A stretch of 60,100 nt of DNA. Source: Myxococcales bacterium. GTDB lineage: Bacteria > Myxococcota_A > Polyangia > Polyangiales > Polyangiaceae. A model generated the notes under the pieces. It worked only from the letters and a program-made list of their open reading frames with translations. It had not been told where the DNA came from and made no database searches. The stretch is from the NCBI GenBank assembly GCA_004193285.1, contig SECP01000052.1:1-60100 (forward strand), given 5' to 3'. How positions within the stretch are numbered: position 1 is the first letter of the stretch; every line of letters starts with the position of its first letter. Positions 48,002 to 56,558 of the stretch are shown piece after piece. The translations under genes were made by a program, and so were the position numbers.

Positions 48002-50917
48002 TCAGGGCGCCGGCGTCAGGACCACGTCGTCCAGATACAGGTCGATGCCGCCAGCGGGACCTTCCGCGTACATGAGCAAGTCCGCGAGCGTGCAGTCCGG
48101 CACCGCGAGCGTGCCGGTGAGCTTCAGCCACGCGCCCTCCGTAACGACGGCCGGTGGCGCCAACCAGGCGTAGCTCGCGCTCGCGCCTTGGCACTGGATC
48201 TTGCTGGTCAGGTTGACGTTCGCGGACGCAGCGCCACCAATGCTGGTCCAGGCGCTCACCGCATAGGTCTTGCCCGGCGTGACGACGGAGACGAGGGACC
48301 GCGCGATGGGGCCGTTGCCGGCGCGGTTCGTCAGCCGAGCGCTCTGAGCGCCGCTGTGCGCTCGCGCGCTCGTGGTCGCGAGCACGCCGTCCCAGCTGAA
48401 CCACGCGCCGGTGCTGGACTCGAAGGCACCGTCGGAGAGCGCGTTGGTCTGGACCGGGGCCCGCACCGAGACGTTGTCCAGCAAGAGGTCGACGCCGGCA
48501 GGCGGGCCTTCTGCGTAGATGAGCAGGTCAGTGAGGTTGCAGGTGGGGACCGCGAGGGTGCCGGTTAGCTCCACCCACTGCCCTTGCTGGACCGTGACCG
48601 GGCTCGCCAGCCAGCCGTAGGTCGCAACGCCGTCGCATTCGATCTTCTGCGTCACATTCACGCTCGCCTGCGCTGCGCCCTGGATGCTCACCCAGAAGCT
48701 CACCTGGTAAGAAGTACCTGGCACCACGCGGCTCGTCAGGCTCGTTGCCGCCGGCCCATTCGAGGGACGATTGGAGACGAGCAAGCTCTGTGAGCCGGTG
48801 ACGGAGGTCGTGCTCGTCACCCCGACCGTGCCGGCCCAGCTGAACCAACCGCTGGCATCCGTTTCGAAGTCACCGTTGGCGAGTACGTTCTCGCCCACTG
48901 CGCTGGACGAGAAGCGGAAGCGGTCCACGTTCGCGACTCCGAACCCCCCGTGGTACTGAATGAAGACGTCTTGTTCGGTGCCGAGCGGCGCCCACGGAAC
49001 CGAGACGGTCGCGCTCGTGCCCCAGTCTGCCGTGAGCGGCAGCGGCACCGTGAGCACCGGTGCGCTACCCAGGCTCCCCACGTGAACCGTGATGCTCGAA
49101 GGGCCCGCGTTGCCCTTCGCGTACGTGACGGAGAAGGTGTCCCAACCGCTGCGGAAGCGGACGCGACCGAAGCTCTGCCAGTCGCCGTCGTCCGTGTAAG
49201 CGACTTGGTCCCCCAGCGCGAGCACGCCTTGCGCGTCGTCGTAATCCTCCGCTTGCAGCTCGAGCCCGCCCGCGTCTCCCTCGCGCGGGACCGGCACGTA
49301 GTCCGGTACCGAGCACGATGCTCCACCGCCCGCGACGAAGCACTGCAGCCAGGTCAGACTGGGTCGCTGCGTGCCGTCGGCTCGCACCAGGTACGCGTTC
49401 GGCCGAAACATACTGCCTTGCAGATGGCCCCAGTGGGTCACGCCCACGACGGAAGGGTGAGCCCAAAACAGGCTGAACAAATCGCGCAGGCGCTGCGCTT
49501 GGCGCGCGTCGTCCGCGAAGCTCACGTCCAGCTCGGAGATGTAGAGGGGGAGCCCGGTTGCCGCGAGCGTGTTCAAGTTGGCCTGCACGACAGGCAGCTC
49601 TGCCCGCTCCAAAAAGTGCGACTGCTCCCCGATGCCGTCGATCAGGCCGCGCTCGTCCAGCAGCTCCACGAGCTCCACGTACTGCGCGGTGAACGGCTCC
49701 AGAATGAGGATGTTGTAGTCGTTGAGAAGCAGCTGCGAACGCGGGAAGTACTGGCGCGCGAGCTCGAAGGAGCGAATCATCCAGTCCCAGCCCGTCTGCC
49801 CCGCGCCGCCGAGCGCCGCCGCGTAGCTCGGTACGGCGTGCAGCGGCTCGTTCACCACGTCCACCATCTCCGCGTCGGGGTAGCGCGCCGAAAGCGCCGC
49901 GAACCACTCCTTTATTTCCGCTAGCTGCTCCTCGGGCGAGAGCGCGGCGAGCCACGCCGGCTGCTGCTGCCCCCAGATCAGCGTGTGCAGCTTGAAGCGC
50001 AAGCCGTGCTCCCGGGAAAACGCGTAAGCGGCGTCCAGCTCGCCGAAGCTCATGACGTCACGCTCTGCCTCGACGACTCCCCACTTGCCCGCGTTCTCTG
50101 GGGTCAGCTGGTCGAAGTAGCTCAGCAGGTGGGTGTAGTCTTCGGGCCCGCCGGGCGCGGTGCCCAGGAACTTGTCGTTGATTGCCACCAAGACGCGCAC
50201 CGGAGCGGAGCCGGTGTGATTGCCGGCCGCGTCGTAGGCGGTCGCCGTGTACAGGTGGCGCCCATTATCGGCCTCGGTCACGCCCAGCTCGGCGACGAAC
50301 GGCGCTTGCGTGTCGGTTGCGATCACCGCGCCGTCCCGCTCGAACACTACCTTGCTGACGACGGTGTCGTCGCTGGCCTGAGCCGTGAGCGTGAGCGAGC
50401 GCGCGCTCGTGATGAGCTCGGTGCTTGCGGCCAGTGTGACGAGAGGCGCGGTCGTGTCGCAGACGACGCCGTTGACCGAGATGAGGTACGGCTTCACCCC
50501 CAGGTATTGCGGCGCGCCGTTGAATTGAAAGCGGTAAGAGCCCAGCGCGGGGATCGTTTGATAGCGTAGCCAGCTCGGCGCGCTCACCAGATAGCCGCCT
50601 TCCGCGGGCGCGTAGTCGGCGAGGTGCCCGGCGGTGATGGTGCCCCCGCCCACGTCCACCAGCACTTGAAACGTGGTCGCGACCGGGCCGCTGACGTTGC
50701 GGAGCTCCACCCAAGCTTGGTAGCCGCCGGGCCAGGTCCCGAAGGCGCCGCTGCTCAGGGTGTAGCCGCAGTTGCTCGGAGTCGCGCCGGTGAGCGCCTG
50801 AGTCGCTCTTCCCAGCGGCTCCGGCTCGCTCGGTCGCGGATCCTCGGCGCAGCCGGAAAGCAGCAACGAGACGCAGAACGCAACCGAGCCCAGTGTCGAG
50901 ATCCCCACTTTGGTCAT
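48002..50917 (-). CDS. Multidomain GH10 endo-xylanase lipoprotein
   Basis: A 971-residue lipoprotein. Signal ends SLLLSGCAED (Cys23). Domains: CBM2-like beta-sandwich (about 48-153, NCGYTLSSGAFGTWPGGY... VVC); Ig-like domain (about 155-245); GH10 catalytic barrel (about 247-530) with acid/base Glu357 in VVNEPLH and nucleophile Glu462 in YISELDV; CBM6-like domain (about 552-685); two tandem CBM4/9-type domains (about 695-835 and 836-971) sharing LIYAEGP and LMYAEGP endings and LDNVSV/LDDVVL finals. ATG 50917 lies just after AAGGAGA. It should cleave beta-1,4-xylan at the cell surface. It converges with the nucleoside-hydrolase-like lipoprotein (16-base gap). Confidence 0.94.
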   Translation of the reverse strand: MTKVGISTLGSVAFCVSLLLSGCAEDPRPSEPEPLGRATQALTGATPSNCGYTLSSGAFGTWPGGYQAWVELRNVSGPVATTFQVLVDVGGGTITAGHLADYAPAEGGYLVSAPSWLRYQTIPALGSYRFQFNGAPQYLGVKPYLISVNGVVCDTTAPLVTLAASTELITSARSLTLTAQASDDTVVSKVVFERDGAVIATDTQAPFVAELGVTEADNGRHLYTATAYDAAGNHTGSAPVRVLVAINDKFLGTAPGGPEDYTHLLSYFDQLTPENAGKWGVVEAERDVMSFGELDAAYAFSREHGLRFKLHTLIWGQQQPAWLAALSPEEQLAEIKEWFAALSARYPDAEMVDVVNEPLHAVPSYAAALGGAGQTGWDWMIRSFELARQYFPRSQLLLNDYNILILEPFTAQYVELVELLDERGLIDGIGEQSHFLERAELPVVQANLNTLAATGLPLYISELDVSFADDARQAQRLRDLFSLFWAHPSVVGVTHWGHLQGSMFRPNAYLVRADGTQRPSLTWLQCFVAGGGASCSVPDYVPVPREGDAGGLELQAEDYDDAQGVLALGDQVAYTDDGDWQSFGRVRFRSGWDTFSVTYAKGNAGPSSITVHVGSLGSAPVLTVPLPLTADWGTSATVSVPWAPLGTEQDVFIQYHGGFGVANVDRFRFSSSAVGENVLANGDFETDASGWFSWAGTVGVTSTTSVTGSQSLLVSNRPSNGPAATSLTSRVVPGTSYQVSFWVSIQGAAQASVNVTQKIECDGVATYGWLASPVTVQQGQWVELTGTLAVPTCNLTDLLIYAEGPPAGVDLLLDNVSVRAPVQTNALSDGAFESSTGAWFSWDGVLATTSARAHSGAQSARLTNRAGNGPIARSLVSVVTPGKTYAVSAWTSIGGAASANVNLTSKIQCQGASASYAWLAPPAVVTEGAWLKLTGTLAVPDCTLADLLMYAEGPAGGIDLYLDDVVLTPAP

Positions 50918-50948
50918 ACCGCTCTCCTTCGTGGAAGCGACTAGTCCA

Positions 50949-50967
50949 GTTGCGCGCGGCGCACAAC
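50949..50967. promoter_or_regulatory. Palindromic candidate operator upstream of GH10 xylanase
   Basis: GTTGCGCGCGGCGCACAAC is a near-perfect dyad (one mismatch) 31 bases upstream of the xylanase start. The first 15 bases plus the preceding A resemble AGTTGCACGCGGCGCG at 51918-51933 (14 of 16 identical). Function inferred. Confidence 0.4.
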
Positions 50968-51012
50968 ACAGATGAGGGGACTCTGGTGTACGGCTAACAG
51001 CCTTGTCGAACC

Positions 51013-51831
51013 TTAAGGGTGACGCGCGGCTTCCAGCGCGTACACCAGATAGGATTGCGGTCCCACGTCCCAAATCCACGCGTCCTTGAGCTCGGGTCGC
51101 GAAAACTCCGCGCTCGCGAGCAAGCTAGCGACGAGCCCAGGATCCGTACCTGGAAACGCCGCGCCTTGCGACGCCAAGTGCAAGATCGCGTTCAGGGCGC
51201 CGCGTGCCTGCGCCTCTTCGCGGATGGGGTAGCGGCTGGTGATGCAGTCGGAGGTCACGAGCACCGCGCCGCCCGGCTTGGTGAGCGCGGCTGCGAGCAT
51301 GACGTGCCCGCCAATGGCCGCGAGCAGCGCGCTGTTGAGCGCCGGCACCAGCCCGAAATAATCGCGCAGATCGATGGCGACTTGGCTCAGCAAGCAGGAG
51401 CTCAGCACCGTGTCGAACTCTCCGACCTCGGCCGCTAGCGCGCTCAGCTGCGTCCATGCCGCGAGCTGCGCCGCGAGCGGCTCGGGAGGCTCCGCCTTCC
51501 ACCCCTCCAGCAGCGAGCCAACGCCCGTCAAATCACAGGGGTGCAGGGAGCACGCGCGCTTGACCGCATTGCTCTGACGGCACCACGCGCTGTCCAGCGC
51601 CTGCGCGTCCAGATCGAAGAGGTGGAGCTCTCGAAAGGACTCTGCAAGCGTGGACAGCTCCAGATCATTGCAATTGCCAGCTCCGAGCACGGCCAGGCGC
51701 TCGCCCCCACGACCTCGCAGTAGCGCCATTTGCCGGGCGCGGTGCGGCGCATAAGCCGCGTAACCGCCGCGCGTGCTCTCATTGCGGTCACGCTCGCGTT
51801 CGAGCAGAAATTGCGGGATTGCAGCGATCAT
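51013..51831 (-). CDS. SAM-dependent methyltransferase-like protein
   Basis: A 272-residue soluble protein with a Rossmann-type start: ERLAVLGAGNCNDLELSTL (motif I, GxGNxxD/E), ELHLFDLDAQAL (motif II, acidic residue at strand end), FDTVLSSCLLSQV (motif IV area) and GGAVLVTSD. The LGAGNCNDL motif is seen in a family of hypothetical class I methyltransferases. ATG 51831 (MIAAIPQFLLERE) is chosen over an open frame to 51897. No signal peptide. It is 95 bases upstream of the GH10 gene on the same strand and may be transcribed independently. Substrate unknown. Confidence 0.8.
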   Translation of the reverse strand: MIAAIPQFLLERERDRNESTRGGYAAYAPHRARQMALLRGRGGERLAVLGAGNCNDLELSTLAESFRELHLFDLDAQALDSAWCRQSNAVKRACSLHPCDLTGVGSLLEGWKAEPPEPLAAQLAAWTQLSALAAEVGEFDTVLSSCLLSQVAIDLRDYFGLVPALNSALLAAIGGHVMLAAALTKPGGAVLVTSDCITSRYPIREEAQARGALNAILHLASQGAAFPGTDPGLVASLLASAEFSRPELKDAWIWDVGPQSYLVYALEAARHP

Positions 51832-51936
51832 CGCGGGGCCAAGGGCGCGAGTGGGGAGCGCGATCGTGGCGCCCGGCCTCGACCGCGAAGCTAGCAAGCT
51901 GACACACGGCTACGCGAGTTGCACGCGGCGCGTGCA

Positions 51937-51954
51937 GCTTGGATGAATGGCGCA
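51937..51954 (+). repeat. 18-bp direct repeat, copy 1
   Basis: GCTTGGATGAATGGCGCA matches 51983-52000 at 17 of 18 positions, 46 bases apart start to start. It directly follows the 51920-51936 dyad. Candidate activator or operator site for the divergent promoters. Confidence 0.6.
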
Positions 51955-51982
51955 AACAGCGCGCTCGTTCAGCACACTCGCG

Positions 51983-52000
51983 GCTTGGATGATTGGCGCA
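51983..52000 (+). repeat. 18-bp direct repeat, copy 2
   Basis: GCTTGGATGATTGGCGCA, the second copy of the repeat at 51937-51954. The 46-base separation is a little over four helical turns, so both copies would face roughly the same side of the DNA. Confidence 0.6.
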
Positions 52001-52152
52001 TGATATCGATTGACGTCACGCGCTTCTGATCACGCGTCGTTGTTTGCGTCTGGTGTTCGCCTCCACCCGCGTGTATAGCCGCGGCTCGGGATTGCGTTCT
52101 GGCTCGGCGGCTCGGGGTCGCGGAGCGGTCGCACGTTCAAAGAGCTGCCGCC

Positions 52153-53892
52153 ATGAGACAACCGCTTTTTCTCTGCTCGTCCATCGCCTTCTATCTCGCG
52201 CTGGCACCTTCGGCGCTGGCTGCCACCTGGTACGTATCGCCCACCGGCACCGCGACCGCGGCCGCCGCGTGCGCCACCCGCGCGACGCCGTGCACGCTCG
52301 GCAGCGCTGCCAAAGACGCCATGGCCGGTGACACCGTCGTCCTCATGGACGGCGTCTACAAGAGCTCGCTCTACATCACCGCGACCGGCACCAGCGCCGC
52401 GTGGCTCACGTTCAAGGCCGATGACTGCGCGACGCCCATCATCGAAGGCACCGGCCCCGCGCCGACCGCTGACGACCAGTCCAGCGGGGTTGGCTCATCC
52501 GTCGCGGAATACGTGAAATTTCAAGGGCTCGTGGTGCGCGGCTGGAACATCGGCTTCGGCAACGGCTGGGCCGGCGGTGTGGACGAAGACACTCTCTCCA
52601 ATGGTCACTGGGACATCGAGCACTGCGTCTCGTACTCCAACGGCCGCACCGGCTTCACGTTCTTCAGCGCGGAGGGCTTCAGCCTCAAGCACTCCATCTC
52701 CGCGCACAACGGCAGCAGCAAGATGCACTCTTGGTCCAGCGGCGTAACGCTGTTCGAGGCGTCCGGCGGGACCAACCGGGTGGAAGGCACGATCTCTTTC
52801 GAGAATACGGACGCCGAGCGCAACACGGACGGCAGCGGCTTCATCGTGGACGAGGAGTCGGACGGCGCGACCTTCATCAACAACATCGCGTTCGGTAACG
52901 CGGGCTCGTGCTTCCGCCTCACGCGCAGCACGGGCACGAAGTTCATCAACAATACCTGCTACCACAACTCGCAGTTCGGCTCGCTCGCGACGGGGCCGAC
53001 CAACCCCGGCGAAATTTACTTCACGAACGGGGGCGTCACGATCCAGGGCGTCACCTTCACGAACAACGTCATCGTCGGTACCGGCCAAGCACCGGCGGGC
53101 TCCACCCCGATTCAAAACCAGCCGACGACCGGTTGGACGAACAACGTGGTCGCGACCGGGGCGGTCACGCACTTCGTTGACCCGGAGGGCACGAGCCCCA
53201 ACTTCTCTCCCGCGGCGAGCGCGACTGCGCTCGTGGGAAAGGGCGCAACGGGGGCCGGGGTTCCGTCGGATGACATCGGCTTCGACCCAAAATGCCTGGT
53301 AAAACGGGCGCCAGTGATGGTCGGCGCGGTCGCCGCCGAGAGCTGGTGGAAGTTCGATATCGACGTCGATTACATCAAGAGCATCGGCGGCGTCGCCAAG
53401 TGCTTCAACGCCGCGGCTCGGTCCGGTGCGCCGGACATCGGCGCCTACAAGACGGGCGCCATCACCGCCGCGGTCGCCGGCGCGTGCGTGCCTCCCGTCG
53501 ATCCAGGCGGCTCGGGCGGCGCGGGCGGCGGCAGCGCGGGCGGAGCAGGCACTGGCGGCACGGACAGCGGAGCCGCAGGGTCCACTGCGGGCGGAGCGGG
53601 CTCCGTCGGTGGGGCTGGCTCGGTTGGCGGTGCGGGCTCGGTCGCCGGTACTGCCGCCGGCGGCTCACCGTCTGCGGGAGGAAATGGCCCGGTCGGTAGC
53701 GGCGGCACCGCAAGCAGCGCTGGCAACGGGCCGAGCGGCGCCGGTGGCAGCGCTCCTCTGGAGAACGGTGGTTGCGGCTGCCGCACGGCGTCGTCACCGG
53801 GCGGGTGGCAGTCACTGCTCGCGCTGGGTCTGCTCGCGGCGGGCGCGTCCGGTCTCCGTGGCCGGCGTCGCGCGCGCTCCGTCCACCGCTGA
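52153..53892 (+). CDS. Right-handed beta-helix (PL9-like) surface protein with MYXO-CTERM
   Basis: A 579-residue protein. Signal peptide ends APSALAATWY. The mature start TWYVSPTGTATA and LGSAAKDAMAGDTVVLMDGVYKSS is the typical beginning of parallel beta-helix polysaccharide lyases (DUF1565/PL9-like). Helix rungs follow: YVKFQGLVVRGW, WDIEHCVSYSNGRTGFTFFS, FINNIAFGNAGSCF, FINNTCYHNSQFG, with asparagine ladders. After about residue 440 comes a Gly/Ser/Ala spacer, then GGCGCRTASSPGGW, a hydrophobic helix and GRRRARSVHR, a textbook MYXO-CTERM tail. It probably binds or cleaves pectin at the surface. Catalytic Lys/Asp residues cannot be fixed without alignment. It lies 171 bases upstream of GH3. 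Confidence 0.88.
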   Translation: MRQPLFLCSSIAFYLALAPSALAATWYVSPTGTATAAAACATRATPCTLGSAAKDAMAGDTVVLMDGVYKSSLYITATGTSAAWLTFKADDCATPIIEGTGPAPTADDQSSGVGSSVAEYVKFQGLVVRGWNIGFGNGWAGGVDEDTLSNGHWDIEHCVSYSNGRTGFTFFSAEGFSLKHSISAHNGSSKMHSWSSGVTLFEASGGTNRVEGTISFENTDAERNTDGSGFIVDEESDGATFINNIAFGNAGSCFRLTRSTGTKFINNTCYHNSQFGSLATGPTNPGEIYFTNGGVTIQGVTFTNNVIVGTGQAPAGSTPIQNQPTTGWTNNVVATGAVTHFVDPEGTSPNFSPAASATALVGKGATGAGVPSDDIGFDPKCLVKRAPVMVGAVAAESWWKFDIDVDYIKSIGGVAKCFNAAARSGAPDIGAYKTGAITAAVAGACVPPVDPGGSGGAGGGSAGGAGTGGTDSGAAGSTAGGAGSVGGAGSVGGAGSVAGTAAGGSPSAGGNGPVGSGGTASSAGNGPSGAGGSAPLENGGCGCRTASSPGGWQSLLALGLLAAGASGLRGRRRARSVHR

Positions 53893-53950
53893 GCGAGACT
53901 GTGTCGACCTTCTACAGCGGTTTGACGCACTGAGGCGAGTGTCGACCGGC

Positions 53951-53963
53951 GTGGAATTTCCAC
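53951..53963. promoter_or_regulatory. 13-bp palindrome upstream of GH3 gene
   Basis: GTGGAA-T-TTCCAC is a perfect inverted repeat 100 bases before the GH3 start. A second small hairpin, CGGGA (53991-53995) with TCCCG (54003-54007), follows. One may be an operator and the other a weak terminator for the upstream beta-helix gene; roles are not proven. Confidence 0.4.
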
Positions 53964-54063
53964 TCCGAGCCTGATCAGAAATTCGGCTGCCGGGAATTCA
54001 ACTCCCGCAGCGCCGACGACCTCGGTGCTGCGGCGCTCTCACGAGCTCAAGGAGTTTGGGTCA

Positions 54064-56532
54064 ATGCATTTCCGTCCCCGTCTCGTCGCCTTCGCACTGG
54101 CCAGTGGAGCCACGGCTGGCGTGTTGGTCTCCGCCTGTAGTCATCCGGCCGCACCCGCACCTGGAACCGGTACCAATACGAATACCGGTGGGAGCAACAG
54201 CGGCGTCGGCGGCGGCACGGGCGCGCAGACGAGCGGCGGTTCCTCCCCTGGCGCGGGGACGAGCGCGGGCGGCATCGTCGGTAGCGGCGGCAGCGAGGTC
54301 GTGCTCGGCGGCGCCTCCAGCATGGGCGGAGTTGCGCCGGCAATGTCGTGCGGCGACGCGGTGTACATGGACCCGTACACGCCGGGCTACACCGCCCCTG
54401 CGGATCCCATGGTGCAGACAGTGCTCAACGGCATGTCGCTCCAGCAAAAAGCCGCGCAAATGCAGGGCACGCCGCCCGGGACCTCTGCATCCAAAAACTA
54501 CGACGACATCCAGCGCAGCCCGGACGACACCACCGCGAACATTCGCGGCTACCAGTACCGCGACGCGGGCCGCGGCCTGAACTTGGACGCTCGGCAAGAA
54601 GGCCGACCGTACATGAATAACTACAGCACCGCGTTCCCCTCCGCATCCGCGCGCGGCGCTTCTTTCGATCTAGACCTGGAGTATCGCCTTGGCTCGGCCA
54701 TGGGCGACGAAACGACGGCCTCCCAGAACACGATGCTGCTGGCGCCGTGCATGAACATCTTGCGTCACCCGTACTGGGGGCGCTCGCAGGAAACGTACGG
54801 CGAGGACGTCTACCACCTCGGGCGCATGTCCTCGGCCATGACGGCCGGCATTCAGCAGTACATCGCCGCGTGCGCCAAGCACTACGCGGGTAACAACATC
54901 GAGAACGGCCGCGCGAACAACAACGCGCAAATGGACGAGCAGACGCTGCGCGAGATCTACGGCCGTCACTTCGAGATGGTCGTCAAGGACGGCGGTGTCT
55001 CGTGCGTGATGGCTTCGTACAACTCGGTGAACGGCGTCAAAGCCACGCAAAACAAGCACCTACTGACGGACATTCTCCGAAATGACTTCGGCTTCCGCGG
55101 CGTGGTGCTCTCGGACTGGTGGGCCATGCCGGGCGACCAAAACTTCCCCAGCGCGTCGGTCGCACAGTCGAACGCCACCGGCGCGGTCAAGGCGGGGCTC
55201 GACATCGAGGTGCCCTGGATCTTGAACTTCGCTCAGCTCCAGGCCGCGGTCACCGCGGGCGACCTGACCCAGGCTGACATCAACGCGTCGGCCGCGCGCA
55301 TCTTGGAGCAGAAATTTCGCTTCAAGTCCGCGCTCCTGAACGGGCCGATCGGCTTGAAAACCCCGACGTCCACGATGACGCAGGGCTCGATCACGGGCAA
55401 CGCCGACCACATCGACCTGGCGCGGGAGGCCGCCGTCAAGTCGATGGTCTTGCTGAAGAACGACAACAACAACCTGCCGATCAAGACGGACGGAAGCATC
55501 AAGTCGATCGCGGTCGTCGGCCTCAAGGTGCCGTACACGCTCCAGAGCACCACGCCGCTCTCCGGCACCATCGATTTTGCGGTCGACCAGCCCATCGGCG
55601 ATCGTGGCAGCAGCCGCGTCAATCCGGACCCGGCCCAGGTCGTCGGTCCTGCCGCTGGCATCACGCAGGCCGCGATGAAGCACAGCATCACCGTGACGAG
55701 CGGCAACACCGCCCAAGCCGCGGCCAACGCGGATTTCGTGGTGGTGATGGTCGGCCTCACCCCCGGTGACGAAGGCGAGGAGTACGCAATCCCCGCCGGT
55801 GGTGACCGCGCCAGCCTCACGCTGCCGGCCCAGCAAGACATGCTCGTTCAGCAGGTCGCGGCCTTGAACAAGCCGATGGTCGTCGTCATTCAGTCGGGCG
55901 GCATCGTCAACCTACCGTGGCTGGAGCAAGTGCCCTCCGTGGTGATGGCCTTCTATCCGGGTATGCGCGGCGGCCAGGCGCTCGGGCAGCTGCTGTTCGG
56001 TGAGGCGAACTTCGGCGGTCACATGCCGGTGGCTTGGCCCAAAGAAGCGGACCTGCCTCCCTTCAAGGACACCGCGACCACCACGACGATGGACTACTTT
56101 CTGGGGTACCGCTACCTCGACAAGAACAACAAGACGCCCATCTTTCCGTTCGGTCACGGCCTCAGCTACACGAGCTTCACGTTCTCGAACCTGAACGTGC
56201 CCTGCACGGACGTGACCAAGAACGGCGTCGTCAACGTCACGGTGGACGTGCAGAACAACAGCGCGGTCGCGGGCGACGCCACCGCGTTCCTGTTCGTCTC
56301 CTACCCGAACACGACTGCGCGGCGCTCGGTCAAGGAGCTGAAGGGCTTCTACCGCGTGTCCCTCGAGGGCAACCAGGGTAAGCGCGTCACCATTCCGCTG
56401 CGCGTCGCGGACCTCAAGTACTGGAACGGCGATGCGAGCGGCTCGTGGGTCGTGGAAACGGGGGACGTGAAAATCATGGTCGGTCCGGACGCCGGCCACC
56501 TCGAGCTGACCGGCACGCTGCCGGTCAAGTGA
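54064..56532 (+). CDS. GH3 family beta-glycosidase lipoprotein
   Basis: An 822-residue lipoprotein. ATG 54064 follows AAGGAG; the signal ends VLVSACSH and a Gly/Ser/Thr spacer leads to residue 85. GH3 N-terminal barrel: LLAPCMNILRHPYWGRSQETYGED, AACAKHYAGNN, SCVMASYNSVNG and RGVVLSDWWAMPG with nucleophile Asp351. The alpha/beta sandwich carries VLLKNDNNNLPI, and the C-terminal fibronectin-III-like domain has FPFGHGLSYTSF and ARRSVKELKGF. It should release glucose or xylose from the ends of plant oligosaccharides outside the cell. First gene of a GH3-porin-GH10 unit (26-base and 33-base gaps). Confidence 0.95.
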   Translation: MHFRPRLVAFALASGATAGVLVSACSHPAAPAPGTGTNTNTGGSNSGVGGGTGAQTSGGSSPGAGTSAGGIVGSGGSEVVLGGASSMGGVAPAMSCGDAVYMDPYTPGYTAPADPMVQTVLNGMSLQQKAAQMQGTPPGTSASKNYDDIQRSPDDTTANIRGYQYRDAGRGLNLDARQEGRPYMNNYSTAFPSASARGASFDLDLEYRLGSAMGDETTASQNTMLLAPCMNILRHPYWGRSQETYGEDVYHLGRMSSAMTAGIQQYIAACAKHYAGNNIENGRANNNAQMDEQTLREIYGRHFEMVVKDGGVSCVMASYNSVNGVKATQNKHLLTDILRNDFGFRGVVLSDWWAMPGDQNFPSASVAQSNATGAVKAGLDIEVPWILNFAQLQAAVTAGDLTQADINASAARILEQKFRFKSALLNGPIGLKTPTSTMTQGSITGNADHIDLAREAAVKSMVLLKNDNNNLPIKTDGSIKSIAVVGLKVPYTLQSTTPLSGTIDFAVDQPIGDRGSSRVNPDPAQVVGPAAGITQAAMKHSITVTSGNTAQAAANADFVVVMVGLTPGDEGEEYAIPAGGDRASLTLPAQQDMLVQQVAALNKPMVVVIQSGGIVNLPWLEQVPSVVMAFYPGMRGGQALGQLLFGEANFGGHMPVAWPKEADLPPFKDTATTTTMDYFLGYRYLDKNNKTPIFPFGHGLSYTSFTFSNLNVPCTDVTKNGVVNVTVDVQNNSAVAGDATAFLFVSYPNTTARRSVKELKGFYRVSLEGNQGKRVTIPLRVADLKYWNGDASGSWVVETGDVKIMVGPDAGHLELTGTLPVK

Positions 56533-56558
56533 GCCCCGCCTCCCGCAAGAACACATCG

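Larger units (their letters stand above)
51832..52152. other. 321-bp divergent intergenic region
   Basis: This spacer separates the methyltransferase-like gene (minus) and the beta-helix protein gene (plus). It holds a perfect 7-bp dyad TGCACGC-GGC-GCGTGCA at 51920-51936 and, immediately after it, two 18-base direct repeats (51937-51954 and 51983-52000). I see no credible small gene; the remainder is unremarkable GC-rich sequence with a locally AT-richer ATGATATCGATTGA at 51999-52012. Confidence 0.7.

Noticed and set aside
51013..51831. Antisense 139-codon frame over the methyltransferase-like gene
   Set aside because: It is Arg/His-rich without motifs, while the minus strand shows Rossmann motifs I, II and IV.
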